A program made the translations under genes and the position numbers. Source: Chrysomallon squamiferum (taxonomy: Eukaryota; Mollusca; Gastropoda; Neomphalida; Peltospiridae). From it: a stretch of DNA of 64,000 nt. The stretch lies in assembly GCA_012295275.1 (NCBI GenBank), contig CM022679.1, positions 2,766,116 through 2,830,115 of the forward strand, in the 5' to 3' direction. Positions 26,777 to 39,633 of this stretch are shown here, in pieces (position 1 is the first letter of the stretch; the number at the start of each line of letters is the position of its first letter). The notes under the pieces were generated by a model. The model saw only the letters and a program-made list of their open reading frames with translations, ran no database searches and was not told where the DNA came from.

Positions 26777-26860
26777 CAATTAAATTAAATTAAATTAAAT
26801 TAAATCAAATCAAATCAAATCAAATCAAATCAAATCAAATCAAATCAAATCAAATCAAAT
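26777..26860. repeat. Pentanucleotide array AAATT/AAATC
   Basis: About five AAATT units switch to about twelve AAATC units. A shorter AAATC run recurs at 31162-31181 next to a TNFR-A exon. Confidence 0.9.
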
Positions 26861-27099
26861 CATGAAGCCATAGAGTGAAAATGTATTGAAAAATATGTTT
26901 TAATGGTAAAATATTTTTTCAAGTACTGAACTGACCTTTGTGCTATGAGAAAATTAAATTTAAAACTGATTTTATGAATAAATTATAAGAAATAAGAAGA
27001 TTTGAAATGTTTAGCCTAACACATTTTTTTAATGTATTGTGAGATATTTTACAACATTATGTTCAATTTCCTGAGAACATGCATTTTTGTTTCTGTGTT

Positions 27100-27189
<90 letters not shown>
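27100..27189. repeat. (GT)n(GA)n compound microsatellite
   Basis: Ten or so GT dinucleotides run directly into more than thirty GA dinucleotides. Confidence 0.95.
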
Positions 27190-27192
<3 letters not shown>

Positions 27193-28043
27193 AAGAAATT
27201 ACCTTTTTTAAGAAATCAATAATAAATTCAGCCTTTTATTAACAAGAATAAAGCATGATACATTACACTTAAAAAAAAAAAATCAATTTCAGACAGTTAT
27301 ACCATTTGTTCTAGTTTTTTGTTTTCTTTTAAATTTTAATGATTATTAAAGCATTTTAAAGATATATTTGTCAACAACAAAGTTGTACAGAAAATGTGGA
27401 ACAGAGATAATGGTAATGCACAAAACTATATTTAAGGAATTGAGATTTTATTAATAAAGAAATAATAGTAGGACGGATTCACTTTAATAAATGATAAAAG
27501 TAAAAAGAAATTTGAGACAAATAAGAATTGAAAACAAAAAGAAAATGAATGTATAACTTAATAATTCTGATTTTGAATAAAGTAGTCATGGAATAACATT
27601 AAACAAATATTTTAAAAATAAGAAAATGAAGTGAATGTGATAATGCAATTTAAAAAAAAAAGAAAAAAAAGAAGTCAAAATGATAAACATGTCAGAAATT
27701 AATTTTCTTTTACTTGCAGTATGAAAACTAAAGAGTTTTCAAATTTTAAATGTATAAGTATTTCTATTTATTGATAACAGTCCCAGGAAACATATGAACT
27801 AATGAGAAATCTTGCCTTCTGAAATCATTATGTTAAAGATATATATCCATATTTATTATTATTTTTAATTTTTTAAATCACCTACAAACTATGTGGGTTT
27901 TTCGTTGTTGTTGTTGTGTTCTGCTTCTTCTTCTTTTTATTTATTTTTTTTTAAATTTTTTTATAATGTTTAATAAGATAGTGAGACTGATAATTAATAT
28001 AAGTCTATCATAAAAACACAATAAAAAAGTTCAGTTAACCATT

Positions 28044-31000
28044 TTATGGTAACTGGCTGTAGGAACACACGCGATCACTATTTAGTTCACAGAAAGCTTC
28101 CTGTGCATTGTTGTTCTGTGAATTATTCTGTTCTCTATTTTCCTCCCATAGATTTTCCTCCTCAGGCTTTTGGTAATAGTTCTCTAATTTTGGAGAAAAA
28201 ATATTAAATAAATAAAAAGTAATAATAATTAAAAAAAAAAAATACAAAAAAAAATACAAAAAAAAATACAAAAAAAAAAATTATTTAACAAAAATAATGT
28301 AATGTAGTGTAATATTAACAAAAATAAAAATAAATATTAGATATATAAACAAATAAATATTAAATAAATAAAAATAATAAATAAATATTAAGTAAATAAA
28401 ATATCACATTTTATACAGTTCTCCAATGATAATTTGGTTAAAAATATCCACCACTAAAATAACTGGAAATCACTATTACAGTTCTAACATCAGTATATAT
28501 TTTTTGGCCCCAAAAAACAGTTATGAATTTAACATAAGGACTTGAAAGAGATTAGTAAAATAACATTAATAAACAAATAAATAAATAAATTCCTTTAAAA
28601 AAAATTACCATTAAACAAATTACCTTTAAAAAAATATAAATAACAATAAAATTCTTGCCACATTTTGTAATTGCCAAAAATTATTTATAGGACATTTCTG
28701 TTTTTCTTCCACATTTATCCCCAGACCTTGCTTTTATTATTGTTGTTGTTGTTGTTGCTATTATTACTGCTGTTGCTGTTGTTGTTATTGGTTATTGAAG
28801 AGGTGGTTGAGATTATGTAATTTATCTGGTGATGTTTAATATATACATAAAATGTAAAGAAGCTGTTTATGACAAATTTTCTTACCTGTCAGATTTATCG
28901 TTTCTCTTTTATCACACAGAACCAGTATTTTATTTTGCATCGAAAAAGCGAAAACAGCTGTTATGATCAAACCTAATATTAATAATGCTGTGAGTACAGC
29001 CCCGATTGGGAAACTTGGACTGTGTTCTGTGTTTTTTGAAGTGTTTTGGGGGACAACAGCTTTTTCTATTGTTTTATAATGTACCTGGTCTTTATTTGTC
29101 TTGTTTTGTGAATAGTATTCATCTGGAAGAGAAATGTAGAACTTAAAAGTGTCAAAATCACAAAATATTTAAATAACAGGAATAATAACGTGAATATGTA
29201 AATTATGATCATTAGGAATGTGATAATTTATTGTGAATTAAAATTAATTAAATAATAAAATTAATGTTTCAGAGCTTTACAATGAATTAGACAAATTTTG
29301 TGGTTGAAAAAAATGAAAAGGCAATATTATTATATAAAAAAAATTGAAAGTCTTAAATCATTTAAAATAAAACAGAATAATTAATAGCAGTAGCTGAAGA
29401 ATTCAAGATTTTATAGTTGACTGAGGAAATAGTTAAAAATACTTTATTGCAAAAGTAAAAACACATTTTGCAACAATAATGTTTTTTTATAATCTCATCA
29501 AATTGACATGCTCTTTGAAAACAGTATATCAGTTTATGTACATAACATATTTTTTCCCTAATATTTAATTCAGTGAAAATAATAATAAATAAATCATGGC
29601 CTAAACTGCAAATACTTTCAGGCTGAAATATGAAAATTATTTGTTCATGTATACCTGGACATTTTGTTTTGCACTCTTCAGTGGATCCAGTAATATTATG
29701 TTCATAACACAGAACGGAACATGGCTGACATTTCCCTTTTGTTCCAATATGTCGATCAAAATAGAAACCTTTGGCACATTCATTTTCATTCTTACTGACA
29801 TCATTCTTCTCTTGAAAACCTGGTATATGATGAATGTAATTATAATATTAGTGTAACTACTCTTCATCTTATATACATGTTCACCATCAATTTACTAATC
29901 ACAGATGGTCCAAAATCTCTTTTAGACTATAAAGATATAAGATGAGGTATCTGAAATTTTTAATTTTTAATATTTTTTAAATTAATAATCTGATTGCACT
30001 GATGCAGACAGGATTATAAATGTAAACCACAATTTTATATGGATATATTTAATCATTTAATTGACATTTAATTTAAGTTCCTAGCACTTTATGGGAAATA
30101 TGTATTTAGGTGCTCAGAGGTGTGTAGTTAAATTACTATTATGTGAAATTACTATTATGTGAGCATAACAGTCTGAAAAAAACTAATAATATGGAAAGGT
30201 TATGGAACCAAGGGTTCTGGAAATTTGGTGTTGTTCCTCTAATAATAATAGAAGTTGGTAGAAGTTAAGCAAATTGTTTTGTGAATAAAGATACTCTTAT
30301 TAATTAGCAGCGACATATGTTTTATGTATATATATTTTGTCTTTTGTATAACCATTAATGAAGAGGATATAACAAAGAGTGGGTATTTAAGAATATCTGA
30401 TCCTGTAACACATCAAGCAAGAAATTCAGCTATTCCTAGACAAGGCCAAAATATCAAAATCATTTGGGATGTTTTTAAGTTAAACTACTCTAAACAAATA
30501 ATTAAAATTCTGACCTAACTCCAACCACTTTAACAAATCAGTCTAAAACATAACAATTGTTTGTTTGTATCTCACCTTTACATTTAAGTTTGCACTCCTT
30601 GGTAGTGCCTCGTTGATTGTGATCATAGCATAATTTAGAACACAGCTCACATTTGCCTCTTAATCCGATATGAGGATCCAAATAATATCCATCTGGACAC
30701 TGTATTTCACTCTTTGAAACACCTAGTGGTCCCCCTTCTTTGTTTGTTTTCAAGTATTTAGCTGAGAAAATATTTTGTAAATATAGTTCAGTGCAGTTAT
30801 TTATAAAATACAAAATAATATTGTAATAATATAGCAGTAATAGTAGTTAATAGTAGCAGTAGTAGTAGTAGTAGTAACTGTAACACTAATAATACTTTAA
30901 TAGCCAGAAAGTTTGCTTGTTCAAGGCTTTTTAAATAAATAAAGAAAAAAAAAAAAAAATGAAAAAAGAAAAATTTAAAAATAATCTACAGAACTACAGT

Positions 31001-31374
31001 TTAAAATAATAAATTTACATGGACACTGAATCCTTTTCATTTCCCAGTATTAAATATTTTATTTTACTGTTTTGAATTTAATGTGTGGGTGTGGGTGTGG
31101 GTGTGGGGTTTTGTGGGGTTTTTTTTAACATATAATAATAAAATTAATTAATTAAAGTTAAATCAAATCAAATCAAATCAAATTACCAACCTGAACAAAC
31201 TGTTTTACAGTCATTTTGTCTTTCTCCATTGCTGCACAATTTATCGCAATTTTCACATTTACCGGTATCAGAATCAAAGATGAAACCTTTATTACAGATT
31301 CGGGTTGAAATTGGACGAGCCAAAGTAACTTGGATAAGAAACAAAATTACTAATATACATCCACATATATTCAT
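28044..31374 (-). CDS. TNFR-A: TNF receptor superfamily member with three BCMA/TACI-type CRDs
   Basis: Five exons on the minus strand: 31191-31374, 30576-30761, 29655-29819, 28886-29122, 28044-28183. All internal junctions are phase 1; the joined frame is 912 bases (303 residues). Signal peptide at about 1-19. Three cysteine-rich domains each with C-x(12-15)-C-x2-C-x3-C-x(8-11)-C-x3-C: Cys 27/40/43/47/56/60, 83/99/102/106/118/122 and 138/154/157/161/173/177. This spacing resembles vertebrate BCMA and TACI more than classic four-CRD receptors. One transmembrane segment at about 217-239 and a 60-odd-residue tail with PEEE (264-267), a fit to the TRAF2-type motif [PSAT]x[QE]E. N-glycosylation sequons at 165 and 205. 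No death domain. Each CRD is encoded by its own symmetric exon. Expected to be a cell-surface receptor for a TNF-family ligand; the ligand cannot be inferred. Confidence 0.85.
28200..28400. repeat. A-rich low-complexity tract
   Basis: Poly-A blocks joined by 'tac' and (AAAT)n runs, in the last intron of TNFR-A. No coding content. Confidence 0.8.
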
Positions 31375-33671
31375 TTCTTAACAGTATGACATCGTTCTCT
31401 CATGACTATTTCGTAATATTTTTATTAGGTCTTTTTAAGATTCACTGAATAAATAGACTCGTAGTCACACGTTAGCGGCTTTACTAACACGTTTATGACC
31501 CTGAGTCACTTCTAAAAATAGCTAACTGCGTCGTTGAAATAGCTAATTGTTATCTTCAATTTTATAATATTTTTCAAAAAGTAACTTTTATTTAGGTACT
31601 CTTTGTATATATATGATTTCAGAATGTACAATTAAAATGATGCATGCACAGTGGTTATTATCACAGTACACTGGATATAAATTTATATTTTAATAAATAT
31701 ATACTTATTTAATCGTAGCGTGTGTTATATGCTATTTATAGTTTGGGTAATTCCAGTCGGATTTTATTTTTGTTAGGGGAATAACCTGAATGGAAAGCAT
31801 TTTCTCGTCTGTAAGTCACAGTGTCAAACCAGAAAATAATAATAACAATAATAATAAAATAAATAAATAAATAAATAAATAAATAAAATAAAAAGGTAGG
31901 TGCAACTGTACTATATATATTTCCTGCATATTTCAATAAATATTATTTATTTATTTACGTGTTTGTTATCAATCGAATTGCACGAAAATTTATAAGCAGC
32001 TAGACTTTATTAAACAAGATTTAACAAGTAACACACAAAATAACAGTAACAATAAATAAATAAATAAATAAATTAATGATATCAAAAACAAAATAATAGC
32101 TGACAGAGGTTTACTAATAGAGCAAGATATTATTTGTTCTCTTTAGCATTGTCGTAGGACGTTAGATAAAAGTTATAATATTAAACAAACCAGTTAACCA
32201 TAAGAAGATATAATACATAGATACACCACAAAAAATAAAAAAAAAATTAAAAAATAATAAAAAAATAAAATAAAATAAAATAAATAAATAAAATTAAAAA
32301 ATACCAATAAAAAAAAATACTAATAATAAAAATAAAATTTCAAAAAGCAGTATGTAAATATGATAAAGATAAATAAATAAATAAATAAATAAATAAATAT
32401 CGATGAACCCTTTCTTTGTCATACTTTGGTCCTCAGCATAAGAATACTGTGAGGCTATACAAACAAGCAAACAAACAAACAAACAAACAAACAAGTAACT
32501 GATAATGTTTACTGAAAACTTAGTCAGACGCCAGAGATTGTTTCTGAGGAAAATTTCTTCTCCAGTCAATTAAACGTAGAAACGGAAGGAAATGCTTAAG
32601 GTGTTAATAATGTTTTATTTATAGAACACACGTCACGTATGTACCACATGAATGGGAAACCCTGTGACGTTTAATATTATAAATAGATCAAAAGCCTTGG
32701 TGGGCGGTGAAATGCTGCAGTGTGGAAAATATACATATTAAATAAGCATAATGAATGAACAGTTTAATTTTTTTTTTCTTCTTCTTCTTTACATTAACTG
32801 CTGTTAGGTGTTAACAATAATACTAACAAAAAGATTATCAGTAATTAACAATAATTTAATACAAATAAAAGCGACAGTAATCAATACACAAACAAATAAA
32901 TAAAAAATAAATAATGTTGTTGACACCTTCAAGCAAGTTCATTTCGTCGCCTCGCCTAACTTTGACCATTTGAAAAAAAAAAAAAAAAAAAAAAAAAATC
33001 ATTTCCTTAAACAAAGCAAAATGTATTTTTATTATTTAAAAAAAATAATAAAAATAAAAATAATAATATAATTATTTGTAACACCTGTTAATGCTATGTA
33101 TACTCTCTCAATCTCGATATAAATAAAAATTGTACTTGTTCCAAAAAAAAAGAGAAAAAAAAAAGAAGAAGAAATTCTCCCTTTTAGTATGTTTAATTAT
33201 TTCGAATGTAACGATATCTCGAACTTGATTCCAAGACCCCGAAATTTCGAGACTGAGACAGTTTACTTTATGCATGTATCTGTGTTTTTCTTGAATGTAT
33301 GAATGTGTATGTATGTATGTATGTATGTATGTATGTTTATATATTTGTATGTATGTTTGTTTGTGTGTATGTCTGTGTGTATGTATTATGTGTGTATGCA
33401 TGTATGTATGTATATATGTATGTAACACTTTCATTGAATAAAACATAAAAAGATAATAACACTTTCATCGCAAATAATAATAAATAAATATATCACAAAA
33501 ACCTTCCCACGAAATAATATATAAGGTACAGACAGGTAAATAAATAAATACATAGAAATTTGCATTCCTTTTGCCAACATGCAACTATTAGGTAAATACA
33601 TATACAAGAAAATAAATAAATAAATACAGAGTTCATTGAAAACCTCTATAACTTCACGTTATATGCTTATT
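31375..33671. other. Gene-free stretch between TNFR-A and TNFR-B
   Basis: Promoter side of TNFR-A followed by the 3' side of TNFR-B. Contains several (AAAT)n tracts (31855-31895, 32050-32075, 32365-32400), an (AAAC)n tract at 32460-32495 and an (ATGT)n tract at 33300-33425. No exon or conserved element recognised. Confidence 0.6.
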
Positions 33672-33974
33672 TTATATAATTGTATTTGTCAGACATGTGA
33701 AACGTTTTTCTGACGGTATCAGACACGACGGTTTTGATAAATCGTTATAAACAGACTTTTTGCGATTTTTTAGTCGCTTGCAGATCACGTATGACAAGAA
33801 AGATATTAAAAGTAGAACCAGCGTTGTAGCAAGGGCGATAACCAACGTCATATTATAATCTGACGGATAAGTCGATAGGCATTTGTTGTCATGGAGTCCG
33901 GCCGATGTGTCGGAGTAATCTGAAAATGGAAAAAAAATAAAAATAAAAAAAATAAATAAATAAATAAATAAACG

Positions 33975-34024
<50 letters not shown>

Positions 34025-34416
34025 TAAGTTATGTATATATTCAGCCACACACATACATACACAAAATATTTTCGACTATACATGATACAGACCAGGGGTG
34101 CCCAATACGTCATAGACAGTGTGAGTAGATCGCATAACAACAAAAAATAGCCTATCAACCATCCTGCAAGTGCAAGTGCAAGTGCAAGTCATCAGAGTAA
34201 GGTGATGGCCAAAAATGTACGTACAGGTTCATTCTGTTATGCAAGGTACACCAACATATATTGTAAATATAAGGTATACTTAGAATAAATAAATTAAATA
34301 AATAAATAAATAAATGTATTGCGCTTTCACTGTAGGTAGATCATTTTGACTTGGTCATTTAAAAAGTGTGAGCACCTCTGATATAGACAAACGTAGATTA
34401 CTTTTTAAAAATAGTG

Positions 34417-34453
<37 letters not shown>

Positions 34454-35034
34454 GAATCACTAAATAACTTTGAAGATAAAATGTATGATTTAATATTTTT
34501 CAGAATTAATGACAGATAAACTAAAAATTTAACAGCAATATCCACAGACATACAAACACAAACTCTACAGCCACTTACATATTTGGGGCCCTGATGCGTG
34601 ATCGGTTATGGGGGGCCTTTCGCTGTTTCGGTAAACATAGTTACCTTCTTCTTAGACTTGCTCCATAAAAGATTTTTAAAATTTAGCCACATGACAGATT
34701 TTAATTGAAATTTTTAAGACATGTGGACTGAAGCTGATATTGGGGCCCCTTTGGGTTTAGAGGACCCATAAGTTTAAGCTCTGTCAGTTTCACAATAGAT
34801 CACCCCCACAAACAAGCGCGCGCGCGCGCTCACACACGCTACTAAGAAAGAAACACACTTACGTGGACAGCGTTCCTGACATTGTTTCCTCGTCTTTTGG
34901 ATGTCGGCTGCGTAACAAATCAAATGGCATGGATCACATTGCTCTGTCACAGGATCATAGTACGTTCCTTCTGCACATTCTTCACTGTCAGTGACAGAAG
35001 ATATAATAAGAATGACAATAATTTCAGTAAGCAT
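33672..35034 (-). CDS. TNFR-B: short single-CRD BCMA-like TNF receptor
   Basis: Two exons on the minus strand: 34863-35034 and 33672-33919, joined in phase 1 to give 420 bases (139 residues). The first ATG is 35034; the frame is also open a little upstream but has no ATG there. Signal peptide about 1-17, then one CRD with Cys 20/33/36/40/52/56 and the block GTYYDPVTEQCDPCHLIC, a short stalk with an NMT sequon, one transmembrane segment at about 81-103, and a 35-residue basic tail (KRLKNRKKS) without a clear TRAF motif. The size and single CRD resemble vertebrate BCMA. It faces TNFR-C head to head. The first exon ends CCAC before gtaagt, where the homologous exons of TNFR-A and TNFR-C end CCAG. 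Confidence 0.75.
33975..34023. repeat. (AAT)n microsatellite in the TNFR-B intron
   Basis: About fifteen AAT units just 5' of the TNFR-B transmembrane exon acceptor, preceded by (AAAT)n. Confidence 0.95.
34093..34380. mobile_element. Small hAT-type non-autonomous transposon with 8-bp target duplication
   Basis: Ends read CAGGGGTGCCCA at the left and TGAGCACCTCTG at the right (inverted: CAGAGGTGCTCA), typical of hAT termini. The 8 bases outside are atacagac (34085-34092) and atatagac (34381-34388), 7 of 8 identical, as expected for a hAT target-site duplication. 288 bp, no open frame. It sits in the TNFR-B intron and contains a short (GCAAGT)n run. Confidence 0.85.
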
Positions 35035-36146
35035 CACGTACAATTTTCCCGTCTGTTACCACAGTCGCATATATTTTTCTATAAATGTATTTCAATGTGT
35101 TTATTATTATTATTATTATTTCTGAATTGCAAAATGTTTGCTGTTATTCAGAGTAGACAGCGTTTATGTTCAGATTTCGTTTTTGCTGAAGGCAAGTAAA
35201 AGAACTAACTCCTCCAAATGCTTAAATTTATATAGAAATATATAAGAAAAAAGAAAAAAAAAAAGGTTTATTTTTAAACACACGTAAAATCACATCACAT
35301 TAACGGAAAAACCCATTACTTAGTGACGTGTCCGATTTTTATAGTCAGTAATAATAATAATAATAATAAAACAAAAAAAATAAAAATAAAATAAAATAAA
35401 AATAAAAAATAAAAAAGCTTTTTTTTTTTTTTTTTGTAGCTTACAGAAATACAGAAATATACTACTCAGTTAGTGGTGATCACTGTATAATGTACATTAA
35501 CATTACTGCTTGAATCTGAATATTTCTCAACTCACAGTCATTCTGTATATCATCTGTCAAAAGTCATTTACATTGTGTCAATTTTCGTTTATTTTGTTTT
35601 ATTTGATCATACTTATTTTATCATTATCATCATTATCCTCTTGTTGTTATTTTTGTTTTTCTAAAACATCGCTTTGACCTAACAAGAAAGAACAAAACGA
35701 AACACTGTATATTAATCCTGCAATTATCAAATTTAATCAATGGCTATATGACGTCATGACAACGTAAGAAGGAACCTGCTGCACTGCTTGACTGGGCTAC
35801 TCTTTTTTGACCAGCAATAAAGTATTTTGTTTATATGTACCTTCCCACGGATGAGAAAATACATACTAATGCCTTTGATGAGCTAACTGTGGAGTACATG
35901 TTGGAATGTTTGAAGAGAACTGATTCTGCCATCCATTAACTTTAAAGACAGCTAAGTCCCTCCTCTTGAAGGCCAAAGCACGTCCGTTATGGCCACACAC
36001 CGCTGTGTTTGACGTAACTGCAGGTATGAAAAATAGCAAGCCAAATGGCGAATTAGTGCAGAATCTGTTATAATAGTTTTATTTTTATAATACAGTGAGA
36101 GACAGAGTTGGTTCTGAGATTTACATTTGCATGGACTATTAGAACA

Positions 36147-36221
<75 letters not shown>

Positions 36222-37537
36222 CTAAATAAATAAATAAATAACTAATAGTAATAATAGCGATGATGATAATATTAATAATAGTAGGAGTAGTAGTAATAAC
36301 TAAATAAATAAATAATACTAATAATAATGATGATGATAATATTAATAATAGTAGTAGTAGTAATAACTAGAATAAAATAAACAATAAATAACCATATTAG
36401 AATTAACTAACGACTATAATTATTTCCACCTTGGTTGACAAACCTGTTCTATTTATAAATGCATGTGACCATATCACATGCTTGGGAAAACCATTTTCCT
36501 AGTAACCGTAAACAAACCAGAAGAGATGGACAGAAACAGATGCTGTGTTCTGTTGATCTTGTTTGGCAGGAGTTTTGATCGCCAATGGTGGGGTGGGGGT
36601 GGAGAACGATGTACATTTAATATTACAATGAATAAATGAATTTTTGTTTAACAACAAACGGAGAGGTTCTGTACTGTAAGACTTAGTTAATGTATGTTGA
36701 ACAGACCTCTTTGGAAAGGTGGCAGTTTTGAATGTGATAGGCGCGGGTTAAACAACAATCTGATAGAAACATGCCAGAACTTACTCACAGGCATAATTAA
36801 GGGTTTTATAATAAAACGAAATTGGGAAAAAAAAATCCTTTTCCTAAGTTAGATGTTAGGTTCGTTCCAGTAATAGAGGGGTTTTGTGCTATCCCAGTAT
36901 CATTTTACATTAAACTTTTCCCGTTTTCCGTAAAACATTCAACTTTTCCTGATTTCAAAATCCGACCTGGAGTGATTAGGTTCTTTAGCAGACGTCATGC
37001 TTCTGTACGATTTCAGAATATTCTGTACTGGTTGTGGGTTTATGTCAACCATCTTTCGATTTTTTTTTCTTCATATCACCTTTGCACCATTTATAATATC
37101 TTCCATATATTTTTAAACTATACTGTACTAAACAGAATGGAGGAATTCACCATTGATGTACATTATTAAGATTTGGATACAGTAAATACTGATAATCATT
37201 TTCTTAAAAATAAACTCCAACTTGATAATTTAGCTTTAATTTGTATAACTCTTACATATTACAGAATATAAAAATACAACTAGTGAAAATACTTCAGTCC
37301 ATCTCGCACTGAAGAGAGCACAATTCATTTCTAATTTAAAGACGAAATATAAAGTCTTAGCGTTGAGAATGCTAATATGGCGGAAACGAGACAGACCAAG
37401 AAACTGCGAGATGAGATGCTTGACGATGAAACACCGTGCTGCCTTTTCCATGATCGAAGTTCTCAGCTTACAACTATTATTATTATTATTATTATTATTA
37501 TTAAATCTGAGAGATAATAAATATTATGAATTTCTGT

Positions 37538-37575
<38 letters not shown>

Positions 37576-37600
37576 TTCCAAACATTGCCTACATTTTGAA
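35035..37600. other. Intergenic region between divergent TNFR-B and TNFR-C
   Basis: Mostly AT-rich, with (AAT)n tracts at 36146-36216 and 37541-37574 and an (ATT)n tract at 37478-37501. An open frame at 36822-37169 (115 codons, non-ATG start) is not recognised and has no coding-like signals. The segment 35740-36020 is somewhat less AT-rich and may be a promoter or old insertion. Confidence 0.5.
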
Positions 37601-37647
37601 AACACTACATCAGAATGTTTTATACTTTGCTATGTTTTCATCGATTT

Positions 37648-37705
37648 GGGGGTTTCCCGATTTGGGGGTTTCCTGATTTCGGGGTTTCCCGATTCGGGGG
37701 TTTCC
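37648..37705 (+). promoter_or_regulatory. Tandem array of four kappaB-like sites upstream of TNFR-C
   Basis: Four copies at 16-17 bp spacing each match the NF-kappaB/Rel consensus GGGRNNYYCC exactly: GGGGGTTTCC at 37648-37657, 37664-37673 and 37696-37705, and GGGGTTTCCC at 37681-37690. They lie 65-122 bases before the TNFR-C start codon. The same array, three exact sites plus two degraded, precedes the pseudogene copy. It could also be a plain G-rich minisatellite that happens to match. Confidence 0.55.
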
Positions 37706-37769
37706 CGATGTGGGATCTTCTTAAACATTAAGTTAAAGTGGTAGACAGAAGCTGATCGTTCTAAATCTG

Positions 37770-39227
37770 ATGGAGCTGATTTATTATTCGTCAGCTGTAA
37801 TTTTGCTTTCTGTTTACGTTCTAACAAAACCCAATTGTCCACCGAACACTTATTACGACTCTTCAACAAGGAATTGTGATTCGTGTGGTTTTATTTGCAC
37901 GTATCCAGAAATTCAAGGCACCGTAGACAAGTGCAAAAACCTCTGTCCAGGTAAATGTATAAATATAAATATAAATATATATCAGTATATTTTGTTCTAA
38001 CAATTTTTATCAACGACAATTTGTAAACTAATATATTACTTATTTTGAGTAGTGATTTTTTTTTTTTTTTTTTACATTTAGATTGTAATAGAGCCTGCAC
38101 GGGCGCATCCATATTCGAGTGAATTATCTTCACCTCGTAGCCCTGTTGTTATTCATAATACTCATTTTAACAGTCTCGTCAAATTCTGGTTATATGTTTT
38201 TCTATTAGAAACGTCATATACAGAAGATGAATAAAGTACCAAGTTGTTTTTCAAGACCTTTCCACTGTTAATCAACAATCACTTTGAATACATTTCTTCA
38301 GCGTAACTTAAAACAGTTCTAGCTCATATTCGGGATCGGAGGCTTTTTCCCCTCAACTGTTACGTAGTCTTCATTCGAAAAACTGATGTAACACAACCGT
38401 GTTACACACGCACTGGTAATCACGAAATCGATACTGGAACCCATCCATTTGAAACGATAAAATAAAATTTGGTGCATGCCTGATATTTCAAACAACAATT
38501 ATTTATTGTTTGTGAACGATTGTCTGAAACGCGGAGCCTCGCTTATTGACAACAGGGTGATTTCTTTTCCTAAAATTCTGTAAAGAAATCAAATCAAATT
38601 AATTGCTGTATTATAATTAAAATTTATTTAAGTTCTAATTTTGTGGTGTTATTACTTTCATTTAATAAAAATAACTTTTTTATATGAATTACAGTGATAA
38701 TGTATGAGGTCTGATTTATTTTTCTGTTGTATTAACAGTATATATAACTGACTACACTGTTCAGTCTGTAATACAGGCCATAAGCACATAAATTACAGGC
38801 CATCAGATAAAGTATATCAAGTTTGTGGTGTCTAAATATATATTTGTTTTCCTTTTTTGTTTCTAGGATTCACCACCCCTAAATCAACAGATCGACCTAT
38901 TGATATTGAGGAACCTATTTCATATAGCACCATAGCGATTATTGTCATTATAGTAGTTGTTGCGGTCATCAGTGCTGTTGGTGTTTCGTACTGCCTAATA
39001 AAGAAAAAATGTGCTAAAGGACGTGCAAAAAACCAAGGTTTGACATCATATACGTATTTATTTGACAAGCAAGTTTTTTCTTTATTTCTTCATTTATTCG
39101 AGTAGCATTATTGTTAGTTTAGCTGACTTTTTTGTTGATTTTTATTTTTATTATTATTTTTTTTTTGTTAATGTTCTTTCATTAAAATAGTCATATATCT
39201 CTATACGCAGATTCTTTTTTTAAATTA

Positions 39228-39276
<49 letters not shown>

Positions 39277-39578
39277 TTCATAGATTTGATTTTGTTTTTC
39301 CTGTCTAAGGAAAGATGCATCAGCATTGTATATGGCGATATCCTTTGAATTATTCAACGATTTTCACAACTTTTAAAATATCACACTGATTTCTGTCACA
39401 TTATTAAGAATAGTGTATTAAAGCCTGTTTGTTTTAAGGATCTGTTCAATATATTTTACTGGTTTTGTGAAAATACTTTACATAATGCTAATTAACTAAT
39501 GTTTGTTCTTATATACAAAATGTGTGTGTAAATGAGTGTGTGTGTTTATATGTGTTTCTTTATGTATCGATGTGTGTT

Positions 39579-39633
<55 letters not shown>

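Larger units (their letters stand above)
25498..28043. other. Gene-free stretch between CCDC96 and TNFR-A
   Basis: Holds the CCDC96 3' end, a pentanucleotide array near 26777-26860 that changes from AAATT to AAATC units, and a (GT)n(GA)n compound microsatellite at about 27100-27189. TTTATT near 27937-27942 gives an AATAAA on the minus strand about 100 bases past the TNFR-A stop. No exon recognised. Confidence 0.6.

Noticed and set aside
34590-34790. Two 'ttggggccc'-type blocks that could be transposon ends.
   Set aside because: They are in direct rather than inverted orientation and have no target duplication.
36822-37169. 115-codon open frame between TNFR-B and TNFR-C.
   Set aside because: No ATG start, no recognisable domain, composition that follows the AT-rich background.
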